Part shown: in pieces, positions 17,897 to 26,346 of the stretch | How positions within the stretch are numbered: position 1 is the first letter of the stretch | How the letters are laid out: each line of letters starts with the position of its first letter | NCBI RefSeq assembly: GCF_020169515.1 | Contig: NZ_JAHMHW010000001.1 | Location: forward strand, 868,001-932,000 | Reading direction: 5' to 3' | DNA length: 64,000 bases | From: Paenibacillus vietnamensis | GTDB taxonomy: Bacteria > Bacillota > Bacilli > Paenibacillales > Paenibacillaceae | Notes under the pieces: generated by a model | Database searches by the model: none | What the model was told of the DNA's origin: nothing | The model's input: only the letters and a program-made list of their open reading frames with translations | Translations under genes and position numbers: made by a program

Positions 17897-18292
17897 ATGA
17901 TCCAGTACAGAAGCGACCGTGCGATAACAGCAGAAGACTTGTCGAGAGTGTTCGAGCAATCCGGAATCAAACGCCCGTATCAGGATTTGGAGCGGCTGCA
18001 GAAGATGATCGATCACGCCGACATCATGATAACGGCTTGGGACGGGGACCGGATGATCGGCGCAGCCCGCGCGCTGACCGATTATTCGTATTGCTGCTAT
18101 TTGTCCGACCTGGCCGTCAGCCGCGATTACCAAAAGCAGGGCATCGGCAAAAGGTTGACCGAGCTTGTAAAAGAAACGATCGGCGCCGAAGCCTCCCTGA
18201 TATTGCTGTCCGCCCCGTCGGCGGTGGACTATTATCCGCAAATCGGCTTTACCCGCACCGATAAATGCTTTGTGATACCGAGGGAGCGCTAA
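17897..18292 (+). CDS. GNAT-family N-acetyltransferase
   Basis: A 131-residue GNAT domain. The acetyl-CoA-binding motif A is visible as LAVSRDYQKQGIGKRL (Q/R-x-x-G-x-G/A), with YYPQIGF near the C terminus. The frame continues upstream to an ATG at 17852 without a ribosome site; AAAGGAGG at 17877-17884 serves ATG 17897. The acceptor substrate is unknown. Confidence 0.8.
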   Translation: MIQYRSDRAITAEDLSRVFEQSGIKRPYQDLERLQKMIDHADIMITAWDGDRMIGAARALTDYSYCCYLSDLAVSRDYQKQGIGKRLTELVKETIGAEASLILLSAPSAVDYYPQIGFTRTDKCFVIPRER

Positions 18293-18310
18293 GCGCCTCC
18301 CAAACCCCAG

Positions 18311-18339
18311 TTGACAATGATAATGAGAATTGTTATCAT
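18311..18339 (+). promoter_or_regulatory. sigma-A promoter with overlapping Fur box
   Basis: TTGACA at 18311-18316 and TATCAT at 18334-18339 are spaced by 17 bases. The span 18319-18337 matches the 19-bp Fur consensus GATAATGATAATCATTATC at 16 of 19 positions, so iron-loaded Fur would block the promoter. It drives the siderophore-binding lipoprotein 70 bases downstream. Confidence 0.85.
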
Positions 18340-18408
18340 GAGTTGTCTTTGAAAACAGTGAGCTTTGTTTTCATAACCACTTCATCGACAAACTAGGGGG
18401 AACTGACC

Positions 18409-19404
18409 GTGTTCACACGCTGCAAAAAATTTGTAATCATTTTATTAAGCTTAATGGTCATGTCGCTGTGGTTAGCGGCATGCGGCGCCGGCAAAACAAA
18501 CGAAGGCGCAGGTAACAGCACAGGAAGCAGTACGGCAACGGAAGCACCTGCCGCCGGGAATGAGACTTCGGAGCGGAAGCTTACCGACGCGATCGGCAAC
18601 GAAGTTACGATACCGGCCAACCCTCAGCGCATTATCGCCACGTATTTGGAGGATTATCTGGTAGCGCTTGGTGTGAAGCCGGTCGCTCAATGGTCCGTTG
18701 CGAACGGGAAACAGGAATATTTGCAGGAGCAGCTGGGGGACATCCCGACGATTGCTTACGATCTTCCGTTCGAAGCGGTAACCAGCTTTAATCCTGACCT
18801 GCTCATCATCGGCTCAAACAGCATGGTGGAAGGAGACAAGTATTCGCAGTATTCGAAAATCGCCGCAACCTACACGCTCGGTGATGAAATATCCGGGGAT
18901 TGGCGCAAAGCCTTGCTGAAAATCGGCGAAGTGCTCGGCAAGAGCGACGAAGCCCAGAAGGTGCTGGACGCTTACGAGGCGAAGGCAAAGGAAGCCAAAG
19001 CGAAGCTTCAAGCGACGGCTGCCGGCGAATCGGTAGCGGCGATCTGGCTTGTGAAGAAAAATTTCTATGTCGTCAGCGATAAATTGTCAAGCGGAGCGGT
19101 GCTGTACCAGGACCTCGGTCTTGAGGCGCCTGCCGTAGTCAAGGAAATCGCGGCTTCCGGAACGGGCAACTGGAACGCGATCTCGCTCGAGAAGCTGGCA
19201 GAACTGGATGCGGATCACCTGATTCTCGTGAACAGCGACACGGACACCGGCTCGGAGGCGCTGAAGGATCCGCTCTGGCAGTCGATTCCGGCCGTCAAGA
19301 ACGGGAACGTATACGAATTCCCGAGAACATCGAGCTGGCTGTATTACGGACCGATCGCAAGCGCGCGAATGATTGACGATGTATTGGAGACCATTGCAAA
19401 ATAA
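18409..19404 (+). CDS. iron-siderophore ABC transporter substrate-binding lipoprotein
   Basis: A 331-residue FecB/FhuD-type periplasmic-binding-protein fold. The signal ends in WLAAC with lipid-anchored Cys25, then a Ser/Thr/Gly linker, then the domain (AIGNEVTIPANPQRI, PDLLIIGSN, VKNGNVYEFP). It should capture ferric siderophores or ferric citrate. The Fur-box promoter supports iron uptake. No permease or ATPase gene is adjacent, so it must work with an importer encoded elsewhere. The start is GTG with AGGGGGAAC. Confidence 0.88.
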   Translation: MFTRCKKFVIILLSLMVMSLWLAACGAGKTNEGAGNSTGSSTATEAPAAGNETSERKLTDAIGNEVTIPANPQRIIATYLEDYLVALGVKPVAQWSVANGKQEYLQEQLGDIPTIAYDLPFEAVTSFNPDLLIIGSNSMVEGDKYSQYSKIAATYTLGDEISGDWRKALLKIGEVLGKSDEAQKVLDAYEAKAKEAKAKLQATAAGESVAAIWLVKKNFYVVSDKLSSGAVLYQDLGLEAPAVVKEIAASGTGNWNAISLEKLAELDADHLILVNSDTDTGSEALKDPLWQSIPAVKNGNVYEFPRTSSWLYYGPIASARMIDDVLETIAK

Positions 19405-19414
19405 ACAACGATCA

Positions 19415-19464
19415 AGGACCGTGTCATCCGGCGTTCTACGCCGGGGCATGGTCCTAATTTTTTT
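19415..19464 (+). terminator. terminator after siderophore-binding protein gene
   Basis: AGGACC...GGTCCT stem with an inner CCGGCG/CGCCGG hairpin and TTTTTTT. Confidence 0.75.
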
Positions 19465-19574
19465 ATATTCGAGCTTTAGGCCTGCTGTACGTGACTGCAC
19501 TCATACTCTTTCGTACGTCCGGAAATAGATGTATAATCATGGAAGCGATAATCGAACAAGGAAGGGATGCTGAA

Positions 19575-19937
19575 ATGGCGGTTAGCATGAAACGAACGGT
19601 TCCGATCATCCGGATGTTCGACGAGCGCAAGGCAAAGGAATTTTATTTGGATTTTCTAGGATTTTCCTGCGATTGGGAGCATCGCTTCGAGGCCGGTTTG
19701 CCCCTTTATATGCAAATTTCAAACGGCGGCTGCGTCCTTCATTTATCCGAGCATTACGGCGACTGCAGCCCGGGATCGGCGGTTCGGATCGAGGTTGACG
19801 ATGCCAAGCGGCTGCAGGAGGAGCTGCTCGCCAAGCGTTATAAATTCGCCCGTCCGGGATATGATGAGGAATGGGACCAAGTCAGCTTAACCGACCCGTT
19901 CGGCAACCGGCTTCATTTCTATACAGCTAAGAAATAA
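19575..19937 (+). CDS. glyoxalase/bleomycin-resistance-fold protein
   Basis: A 120-residue vicinal-oxygen-chelate domain (FYLDFLGF, then LHLSEHYGD, then LTDPFGNRLHFY at the C terminus). It resembles the bleomycin-resistance-protein branch, in which most members have no proven substrate. The frame is open from 19491, but GGAAGGGATGC before ATG 19575 gives the expected N terminus. It is 19 bases before the ZIP gene. Confidence 0.8.
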   Translation: MAVSMKRTVPIIRMFDERKAKEFYLDFLGFSCDWEHRFEAGLPLYMQISNGGCVLHLSEHYGDCSPGSAVRIEVDDAKRLQEELLAKRYKFARPGYDEEWDQVSLTDPFGNRLHFYTAKK

Positions 19938-19956
19938 ATGACATAAGGAGATCATC

Positions 19957-20688
19957 ATGACGGAAGCCCTGATTGGAAGCTTTATTTCGGCTATGGCTAC
20001 CGTATTGGGAGCTTTGCCTTTGTTATTTGTCAAAAGCCTTTCGGAGAAGTGGAAGGACGTGCTTATTGCGTTTACCGCGGGTATCATGGTATCGGCCTCC
20101 ACCTTCGGCCTGCTGCCGCAAGCTTTGAATGAATCGGGGCTCGTAACGCTGACGCTCGGGCTGCTGGTCGGCGTAGTCGCGCTGGACCTGCTGGAGAAAA
20201 ACATACCGCACATCGATATCGAGCAAAAAAGAAGAGTCAGCTCGTTCGACGCCAAATCGCTGCTCGTAATGTTTGCCTTATTCATCCATAACATTCCCGA
20301 AGGGCTCAGCACCGGCTTCAGCTATGCAAGCGCCAGCAGCGGTCTCGGTCCTATGGTCGCGATCGCGATCGGCGCGCAAAATATGCCCGAGGGACTGGTG
20401 TTGGCGGTGTTTCTGATCCAATCCAAAGTCGGCAAACTCAAGTTGATGTCGATTGTTACCTTCACGGGTCTGATGGAGGTCGTCTCGGCGATGATCGGTT
20501 ATGCTGCCGCCAGCTATGTGGAGGCTTTAATCGGCTACGGGCTCGCATTCGCGTCCGGCGCCATGCTCTTTATCGTCTACAAGGAGCTTATTCCCGAGAC
20601 GCACGGCCACGGCTTCGAGCGGTCGGCGACGTATTCGTTTATCGTCGGGCTGCTCATTATGATTTACATCAGTCATTTTTTTGGATAG
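19957..20688 (+). CDS. ZIP-family metal transporter
   Basis: A 243-residue membrane protein with about eight hydrophobic helices. The metal-site motifs FIHNIPEGLSTG and GAQNMPEGLVLAV are those of helices 4 and 5 of ZIP transporters (ZupT-like). It would import zinc or another divalent metal. The start ATG follows AAGGAGATCATC, and the thioesterase gene begins 15 bases downstream, suggesting cotranscription. Confidence 0.87.
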   Translation: MTEALIGSFISAMATVLGALPLLFVKSLSEKWKDVLIAFTAGIMVSASTFGLLPQALNESGLVTLTLGLLVGVVALDLLEKNIPHIDIEQKRRVSSFDAKSLLVMFALFIHNIPEGLSTGFSYASASSGLGPMVAIAIGAQNMPEGLVLAVFLIQSKVGKLKLMSIVTFTGLMEVVSAMIGYAAASYVEALIGYGLAFASGAMLFIVYKELIPETHGHGFERSATYSFIVGLLIMIYISHFFG

Positions 20689-20703
20689 GAGAGACAACAA
20701 AGA

Positions 20704-21216
20704 ATGGAAAAACGATTTTCACGCGAATCCAAATGTATCAAAACGGCCAGGGTATTTCCTCCGGACGTCAACAATCACAATACGCTGTTCGGCGGAAAAC
20801 TTATGGCATACATAGACGATATCGCTTCAATTGCCGCAACAAAGCATTGCAGACGTTCGGTTGTAACGGCTTCTACCGACTCCGTCGACTTCCTTCATCC
20901 GATCCGCCCGACCGATTCCGTCAGTCTCGAAGCGTTTGTCACCTGGACGGGACGCACATCGGTCGAGGTGTTCGTCAAGGTCATCAAGGAAGATCTGCTG
21001 AGCGGCGACAGGACGATTGCCGCTACTTCGTTTCTCACCTTCGTCGCGCTTGACGAGAACCGGAAGCCCGTGCCCGTACCGCAGGTCGTGGCGGAAACGG
21101 AGGAAGAGCTTAAGCTGTTCGAAACGGCGCCTTACCGCGCCGAAATGCGGAAGCACCGCAGGGACGAAAGCAAAAAATTCGCCGATTTCCTTACCGTAAA
21201 GCATCCTTGGGATTGA
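20704..21216 (+). CDS. acyl-CoA thioesterase, hotdog fold (YkhA-like)
   Basis: A 170-residue single-hotdog acyl-CoA hydrolase. NHNTLFGGKLMAYIDDIA holds the catalytic Asn/Asp region of the YkhA/YciA family, and the Arg-rich C terminus is usual. It hydrolyses acyl-CoA to free acid and CoA, probably limiting fatty-acyl-CoA pools. Confidence 0.87.
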   Translation: MEKRFSRESKCIKTARVFPPDVNNHNTLFGGKLMAYIDDIASIAATKHCRRSVVTASTDSVDFLHPIRPTDSVSLEAFVTWTGRTSVEVFVKVIKEDLLSGDRTIAATSFLTFVALDENRKPVPVPQVVAETEEELKLFETAPYRAEMRKHRRDESKKFADFLTVKHPWD

Positions 21217-21225
21217 ACCGCAATG

Positions 21226-21268
21226 AAGCATGCCATTCGCGCGAAGCTGCGCTCAGGCATGCTTTTTG
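21226..21268 (+). terminator. terminator after thioesterase gene
   Basis: AAGCATGCC/GGCATGCTT stem followed by TTTTT. Confidence 0.75.
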
Positions 21269-21269
21269 C

Positions 21270-21306
21270 TTGTCTTCATCTGAATGCTGCACTATAATGT
21301 GTAGTG
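21270..21306 (+). promoter_or_regulatory. promoter and BlaI-type operator of the blaI-like gene
   Basis: TTGTCT (21270-21275) and TATAAT (21293-21298) are spaced by 17 bases. The palindrome CACTATAATGTGTAGTG (21290-21306) overlaps the -10, and its arms CACTA/TAGTG match the operator at 22610, so autorepression by the BlaI-like protein is likely. Confidence 0.7.
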
Positions 21307-21318
21307 TGGGAGGGCGTT

Positions 21319-21735
21319 ATGGAAATCAAAACATTTAAATACGGCGAAGCCGGCCTGAACCGGTTTTTCGGTTCGCTTGAAGCCAGGATTATGGAGCTGA
21401 TGTGGGAAGCTGAAGAGCTTAGCATTAAAGAGGTCCGGCAGCTGCTGGAGAAGGACAAGCCGATCAACTTCAATACGGTTATGACCGTGATGAACCGGCT
21501 GGCGGACAAAGGGATGCTTTCCAAGCGAATGCAGGGGAGACTGTCTCTTTATCATCCCGTTCTGACGAAGCAAGCTTTCATCGATCGCCAGTCGAAGCAA
21601 TTGACCGAGAATTTGATCGATGAGTTTGGCGGGGTAGTAATCACGCATATGCTTGATGCGATTAAGGAAGTTGACCAGTCGCTGCTGGACAAGCTGGAGT
21701 CCAAGCTTAAGCAGCTGAAGAAGGACATCCCATGA
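21319..21735 (+). CDS. BlaI/MecI/CopY-family transcriptional repressor
   Basis: A 138-residue winged-helix repressor: GSLEARIMELMW opens the domain, FNTVMTVMNRLADKGML is the recognition-helix region, and the C-terminal half is a dimerising helical arm. BlaI proteins bind palindromes and are removed by cleavage when a BlaR1-type membrane protease is activated. The ATG at 21319 has GGGAGGGC upstream; the longer frame from 21304 lacks a site. It overlaps the M56 peptidase gene by 4 bases. Confidence 0.88.
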   Translation: MEIKTFKYGEAGLNRFFGSLEARIMELMWEAEELSIKEVRQLLEKDKPINFNTVMTVMNRLADKGMLSKRMQGRLSLYHPVLTKQAFIDRQSKQLTENLIDEFGGVVITHMLDAIKEVDQSLLDKLESKLKQLKKDIP

Positions 21736-22592
21736 GACGCTGGGAGAGAAAGTCCGCGCTAGTATTGCTGCTGAGCTTCGGCATCGCGATTCTCGTCTGG
21801 AGCCAAATGGGCATGTATATGGCGCATCTCTTATTCGGCGTAGACGTGAAAGTCAATGTATTCAAATTTTGCATCAGTCTTTTTCACGAGCATACGACGT
21901 ATTATTTTCTGATGATTACCTTACTGAACGCTCTGATTGCCTATTCGTTTCTGGTTACGCTGATCAAGCTTGCCCAGCAATTTATTTCTTCACGGAGGCT
22001 AAAGGTGAGGCTGTTAGCCATTCGGGATATTAAGCTGACCGCCGCGATTATCGAGTCGTTTGAGCCCGTCAACCAAAATTTAATCGTCATTAGTCACCCT
22101 CAGGCGGTCGCCTTTACCGTAGGGCTTCGCAATCCGCTTATCGTGCTCTCAAGCGCTTTGATCGAGACGCTGAGCCGCGACGAACTGGATGCGGTCATCC
22201 AGCACGAGACGTTCCACCAAAGCCATTATGACACCGCGAAAATTTTTATGCTCCAGCTGGCCGCCCAGTCGCTCTGGTTCGTGCCGCTGTCCAGGTGGTC
22301 CTTGAAAAACTATAAAATTATGAGTGAGCTGATGGCCGACGAATACGCGATTACAAAAACAGGCTCGGAGCTCGGTCTCGGCAGTGCCTTAGTCAAGCTG
22401 ATCAAAAACGCGTTCAGCGACAATCCGACGCCCGTGCTTGCGCATTTTAACGATGGCGTCGTCAATTACCGGCTTCAGCAGCTGGTGGAGCCTCAGGACG
22501 GAATCCCCGTCAAGCTTAACATCGTTTCTATCGTGATTTCGGTGCAGGTTTTGCTTCTATTCATGGGCATGATCGTGCTCGCCGTCACTTAA
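21732..22592 (+). CDS. M56-family membrane metallopeptidase (BlaR1-like, no sensor domain)
   Basis: A 286-residue protein with about four membrane helices (near 12-35, 55-80, 265-285 and one weaker) and a zinc protease motif HETFH at about 157-161, followed by SELMADEYA, the third-ligand region. It is the protease part of BlaR1/MecR1 without the penicillin-binding sensor domain. It presumably cleaves or inactivates the adjacent BlaI-like repressor in response to an envelope signal that is unknown. Confidence 0.85.
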   Translation: MRRWERKSALVLLLSFGIAILVWSQMGMYMAHLLFGVDVKVNVFKFCISLFHEHTTYYFLMITLLNALIAYSFLVTLIKLAQQFISSRRLKVRLLAIRDIKLTAAIIESFEPVNQNLIVISHPQAVAFTVGLRNPLIVLSSALIETLSRDELDAVIQHETFHQSHYDTAKIFMLQLAAQSLWFVPLSRWSLKNYKIMSELMADEYAITKTGSELGLGSALVKLIKNAFSDNPTPVLAHFNDGVVNYRLQQLVEPQDGIPVKLNIVSIVISVQVLLLFMGMIVLAVT

Positions 22593-22609
22593 TTTTTTTT
22601 ATTCTTATA

Positions 22610-22626
22610 CACTACATTTCGTAGTG
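22610..22626 (+). promoter_or_regulatory. second BlaI-type operator
   Basis: CACTACATTTCGTAGTG is a perfect 6+6 palindrome with a 5-base centre, the same length and arm sequence as the operator at 21290. It lies 25 bases before the start of the DUF3105 gene, next to a TATACA -10-like element, which puts that gene in the same regulon. Confidence 0.7.
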
Positions 22627-22650
22627 CGAAAGGGAGCCGGTTATTTCGTC

Positions 22651-23385
22651 ATGGAATCACATGTACTTATTCATCAGAACACAAGCTCTTCGTTATTTTT
22701 GCTGTATACGGCCGGTATCATCTTTCTAATGGCGCTCATTAGCTACTGGTTCGCCTCTAAATGGAACAAGGAAAATACGAGCAAGCTTAAAAAGGAGCAA
22801 AAAGCGGCATTAAAGGAAAAAACGAAAAAAACGAAGCTGGCCGGACATCTTTTGTTAACCGTTTCGATCCTGGTCGCAATCATTCATTTCGGCAAAGATC
22901 TCACCAAAACCTACAACGTCGATAAGCTGAATTTTGATGTTGAAATCGAAGTGACGGAAGATCCGGATTACGGTTCGGAGCATTCGGACGATCCGGTCCA
23001 GTACGAAATGAAAATTCCGACCTCGGGGACGCACAGCCCGCATGATTTGAAATTCGGTTTTTATGAAGAAAAACCGGCGACCGAGATGCTGGTCCACAAT
23101 CTGGAACATGGCGACATCATCATCTATTACCGGAAAGATGCCGACAGCGTCGTCACCTCGGAGCTGGAATATTTGGCGAAATTCAGAGAAGCGGGAGCGG
23201 GCGTGCTGGCCGTTCCAAGCGAGGATATTCCGGAGGGCCAAGCCTTTGTCGTAAACGCTTGGAGGAAAACAATGGAATTGCCTTCGTACGACGGCGAGAA
23301 AATCGGGCAATTCATTTATGAGAATATCAACAAAGGTCCGGAGCAGATTCCGGCCAGCATCCGCCGGGGCGGGGGCACGATGTAA
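22651..23385 (+). CDS. membrane-anchored DUF3105 protein
   Basis: About 244 residues: a hydrophobic segment near the N terminus, a Lys/Glu-rich cytoplasmic stretch, a second membrane helix (about 70-90), and an extracellular DUF3105 domain marked by VHNLEHGDIIIYYR. The function of DUF3105 is unknown. A GTG at 22624 is in frame but lies inside the operator, so ATG 22651 (GGGAG upstream, long spacing) is preferred. The matched operator links it to the BlaI/M56 pair, so it may be the effector of that sensor. Confidence 0.75.
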   Translation: MESHVLIHQNTSSSLFLLYTAGIIFLMALISYWFASKWNKENTSKLKKEQKAALKEKTKKTKLAGHLLLTVSILVAIIHFGKDLTKTYNVDKLNFDVEIEVTEDPDYGSEHSDDPVQYEMKIPTSGTHSPHDLKFGFYEEKPATEMLVHNLEHGDIIIYYRKDADSVVTSELEYLAKFREAGAGVLAVPSEDIPEGQAFVVNAWRKTMELPSYDGEKIGQFIYENINKGPEQIPASIRRGGGTM

Positions 23386-23390
23386 TACCA

Positions 23391-23429
23391 AAAACAAGGC
23401 AGTCCGCAATATGCGGACTGCCTTGTTTT
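23391..23429. terminator. strong bidirectional terminator
   Basis: An 18-bp stem, AAAACAAGGCAGTCCGCA, pairs with its near-perfect complement around an AT loop. The flanking A and T runs allow use from both strands. Confidence 0.9.
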
Positions 23430-23512
23430 GAAATATAAGAAGTTATAGGTTGTATTTATAACTGACTTATATTTCGACGCGAAACGAGCTTTTGCCTCCT
23501 GAGGAAGGCACA

Positions 23513-23546
23513 GAACCGAGCTGCGCAAGTATGCAGCTAACGGTTC
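23513..23546. repeat. inverted repeat between small gene and DUF3105 gene
   Basis: GAACCGAGCTGC pairs with GCAGCTAACGGTTC with one bulge, giving a stem of 12 pairs. No T run follows on either strand, so it is not a classical terminator. Confidence 0.5.
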
Positions 23547-23573
23547 GTGCGTAGCACCACCCGTTTACGCTTG

Positions 23574-23705
23574 TTAACACTTGTTCGAATTCTTTTTCGG
23601 GGGAGTGTTGCTCTTGTCTGCCGCAAGTTTCTCGCCGAACTGCTCAAGGCGCGATGGGCTCGATGCCGGCCCGTCGTTGTCGGGCTTATTGTTTCTGCCT
23701 GTCAT
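23574..23705 (-). CDS. small hydrophilic protein, 43 residues
   Basis: An ATG with GGAGGTGA five bases upstream opens a 43-codon frame (MTGRNNKPDNDG... ending NSNKC) that stops at TAA. The product is rich in Asn, Lys, Ser and Pro and has no hydrophobic stretch; its middle (RLEQFGEKLAADK) could form a short helix. I do not recognise the family. Size and composition recall small spore or stress proteins of Bacillales, but no signature supports that. It is downstream of the AraC gene on the same strand, about 45 bases away. Confidence 0.6.
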   Translation of the reverse strand: MTGRNNKPDNDGPASSPSRLEQFGEKLAADKSNTPPKKNSNKC

Positions 23706-23750
23706 GATCCTCACCTCCAACGAACATAGGTTGGGCATTGGATCCGCTTT

Positions 23751-24626
23751 TCATTCAGCATATTGCCTCCTGTATTTCAGCGGCGTGGATTGAGTCAACA
23801 GCTTAAATTTTCGGATAAAATTGTTTACGTTTTGAAATCCGATCCGCTCCGATATTTCATGAACGGGGAGATCCGTCTGCTCCAGCAGCAATCTGGCTTT
23901 CGTAATCCGCAATTTCATCAAATAATCGTAAGGAGTAAGTCCCGTACGGCGTTTGAAGGCGCGTATGAAAGCATAGGTGGTTAAGTGATGCTGTTTGGCG
24001 ATTTCATTGACGGTTAACGGTTCGCGGTAATGCGATTCCATGAACAAAATCGAGTCCGCAATCGCCGACGAGGCGGCGCCGGACAGCTTGACCGTGTCGC
24101 GGGCATGTTTATCCTCGCACAGCGTAGTGAGGATGCCGCATAACGCCTCGGCCAATTTCGCATCGGACGCCTGCGTGCCGCTTAGCTTGACCAGCTCCAG
24201 CACCAGGTCGATTCGTTCTTCGACATAACCGGGATTTCGCAAGGCAACCGGATGAAATTTGCCTTCATTAATCAAGCCTTCGTAATCGACGCCGGCCGAC
24301 TCCTCGAAACGTATCCATTTCAGCTCCCACGTCCCGCCTATGCATTCATAGACATGCCTCTCTCTGCAATCAAGCAAAAAGACCTGCCCTTCATTCAAAA
24401 TAAACGTTTGGCCGCGGAACGTGATTTGCCCTTTCCCGGCAACGGACATGACGAGCAGACGATACGGAAGTCCCTGCCGCTGCACGCGGTAGCCGTTCAG
24501 GCAGTAATAGTGGCCGCATGCGGCTACCCGGAATGGAAGCTTCCCGCTTTGCGGGTGATGCTGGTGAAGCAGATGGACGGATTGGGGACTGATGATGTCA
24601 TGGATCACATTCGTGGTCATGGTCAT
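23751..24626 (-). CDS. AraC-family transcriptional regulator
   Basis: A 291-residue regulator: an N-terminal cupin-like ligand domain (about 30-160) and a C-terminal double helix-turn-helix (about 190-288, with LTVNEIAKQHHLTTYAFIR and IGFQNVNNFIRKFK). It is transcribed away from the UxaA/SDR genes, and the shared 130-base gap should hold its operator. It probably activates those sugar-acid genes in response to a sugar or uronic acid. Confidence 0.87.
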   Translation of the reverse strand: MTMTTNVIHDIISPQSVHLLHQHHPQSGKLPFRVAACGHYYCLNGYRVQRQGLPYRLLVMSVAGKGQITFRGQTFILNEGQVFLLDCRERHVYECIGGTWELKWIRFEESAGVDYEGLINEGKFHPVALRNPGYVEERIDLVLELVKLSGTQASDAKLAEALCGILTTLCEDKHARDTVKLSGAASSAIADSILFMESHYREPLTVNEIAKQHHLTTYAFIRAFKRRTGLTPYDYLMKLRITKARLLLEQTDLPVHEISERIGFQNVNNFIRKFKLLTQSTPLKYRRQYAE

Positions 24627-24756
24627 TTGATTTCCTCAATTTTTATAGATTTTTGGTTGATTATTCGCGATGTATTCCTATGTTATCATCCCTATAATGG
24701 AATTGAAACCGCCGAAATATTATATATTCATGAGCTGGGAAGCGAGGGATGAAGGC

Positions 24757-25098
24757 ATGAACGACAAGTTTCACCAGGCAAGCTTTCAAATTCATCCGGA
24801 CGATAACGTTTGCGTATCGCTTTCCGATCTGGAGCCTGGCAGCGTATCGGTTCACGGTTCGCCGCAGAACGCCCGCATCGAGCTTTTGCAGCAGGTGAAG
24901 CAGGGGCATAAAATGGCAAACCGCCGCATTACGGAAGGCGAACCGGTCATCAAATACGGGGTTGCGATCGGGATTGCCACAAGGGATATCGCAGCAGGCG
25001 AATGGGTGCATTTGCATAATTGCAAAAGTGCCTATGACATGCGGTCGTCGACGCTGGACGTGGATTCGGGCGCGCCGACGGACGTGGAATACCGTTAA
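24757..25098 (+). CDS. UxaA-type dehydratase, small (SAF-domain) subunit
   Basis: A 113-residue protein matching the N-terminal SAF domain of altronate/galactarate dehydratases (HKMANRRITEGEPVIKYG, then IAAGEWVHLHN). These enzymes dehydrate D-altronate or related sugar acids to 2-keto-3-deoxy acids using iron. The frame is open back to 24670, but GAGGG before ATG 24757 gives the expected domain start. A perfect -10 (TATAAT) at 24693-24698 lies upstream. It is paired with the large subunit 26 bases downstream. Confidence 0.83.
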   Translation: MNDKFHQASFQIHPDDNVCVSLSDLEPGSVSVHGSPQNARIELLQQVKQGHKMANRRITEGEPVIKYGVAIGIATRDIAAGEWVHLHNCKSAYDMRSSTLDVDSGAPTDVEYR

Positions 25099-25124
25099 CG
25101 GCGGCAATAGGGGAGGGAAAACGA

Positions 25125-26342
25125 ATGTCCGGTAATCCGATTTCAGCCTGGAGGGGTTATCTACGTCAAAACGGCTCCAAAGGGATTCGAAATAAAATAC
25201 TCGTCATGTATACGGTCGAATGCGCTTCCTTTGTGGCCAAAGAAATCGGCAGCTCGTTCAGAAATTCCGAAATTGATGTCGATGTCGTCGGCTTTGCGGG
25301 ATGTACGGATAACGAGTATGCGCTCAGAATGATGATTGCGCTGCTTCGGCATCCGAATGTCGGCGCTGTGCTTACGGTCGGACTTGGCTGCGAATATTTA
25401 CAGGGCCGCAAATTGGCGGAGATCGCGAGGCAAGAAGGCAAGCCTGCCGACTGGATGCTCATTCAAGACCGGGGCGGCACCTTGAATACGATAGAAGCCG
25501 GGAAGGACGCGGTCAGGAAGCTGCACGATCAGCTGCAACGCGAGACAGTAATGACCGAAATGAACATTCATGAGCTCATCGTCGGGGCGGAATGCGGCGG
25601 CTCCGATTATACGTCGGGCTTATCCGGTAACGTCGTCGTCGGCCGGCTGTTCGACAAGCTCGTCGAGGCAGGCGGAACGGCTATATTCGAAGAAATTGTT
25701 GAAGCGATCGGACTAAAGGAGATTATGCTCGGACGTGCGGCCAACGAATCGGCGAGAGCGGATCTCGGTGCCGCTTACGACAAAATGCTCGATTATTGCA
25801 AAAGCGTACGCCAGTACTCGGTTTCTCCGGGTAATTTTGCGGGCGGACTTACGACGATCGAGGAAAAAAGCATGGGAGCCTTCGCCAAAAGCGGCACGAA
25901 GCCGATCGAGGGCGTGCTGCGCGTGTCGCAAACTCCGCCCAATCCCGGTTTGTGGCTGCTGGACAGTACGCCGGATCCTTATTTCATGGGCTTCGGCTAC
26001 ACGAATCCGAACGACAGCGAAGGGCTGATGGATCTCGTTTGCAGCGGCTGCCATCTGCTGTTTCTCGTGACGGGAAGAGGCACTGTCGTCGGCAGTGCGG
26101 TATCTCCTGTCATTAAAGTGACCGGCAACGAGAACACGTTCCGCCGGATGTCCGGCGATCTCGATTTTTGCTCCGGAGCGGCTCTGACCGGCGAGAAAAC
26201 GATGGATGAGCTGGCCGCCGAGCTGCTCGGGCTTGTCGTGCAAGCCTGCCAAGGTCAGCTGACGAAAGCGGAACTGCTTAACCATAAGGAATATTTTATC
26301 CCCTATAAATATCAAAGCACGGGAAAAAATTGCGAGGTGTAA
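25125..26342 (+). CDS. UxaA-type dehydratase, large subunit
   Basis: A 405-residue match to the C-terminal catalytic domain of the altronate/D-galactarate dehydratase family (GLGCEYLQGRKLAE, VGAECGGSDYTSGLSGN, LVCSGCHLLFLVTGRGTVVGS). Conserved Cys residues are candidates for the metal site. With the small subunit it forms a split enzyme equivalent to one-piece UxaA. The exact sugar acid is not determinable; the following SDR suggests oxidation of a sugar acid or deoxy-keto acid in the same route. Confidence 0.85.
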   Translation: MSGNPISAWRGYLRQNGSKGIRNKILVMYTVECASFVAKEIGSSFRNSEIDVDVVGFAGCTDNEYALRMMIALLRHPNVGAVLTVGLGCEYLQGRKLAEIARQEGKPADWMLIQDRGGTLNTIEAGKDAVRKLHDQLQRETVMTEMNIHELIVGAECGGSDYTSGLSGNVVVGRLFDKLVEAGGTAIFEEIVEAIGLKEIMLGRAANESARADLGAAYDKMLDYCKSVRQYSVSPGNFAGGLTTIEEKSMGAFAKSGTKPIEGVLRVSQTPPNPGLWLLDSTPDPYFMGFGYTNPNDSEGLMDLVCSGCHLLFLVTGRGTVVGSAVSPVIKVTGNENTFRRMSGDLDFCSGAALTGEKTMDELAAELLGLVVQACQGQLTKAELLNHKEYFIPYKYQSTGKNCEV

Positions 26343-26346
26343 CGGA

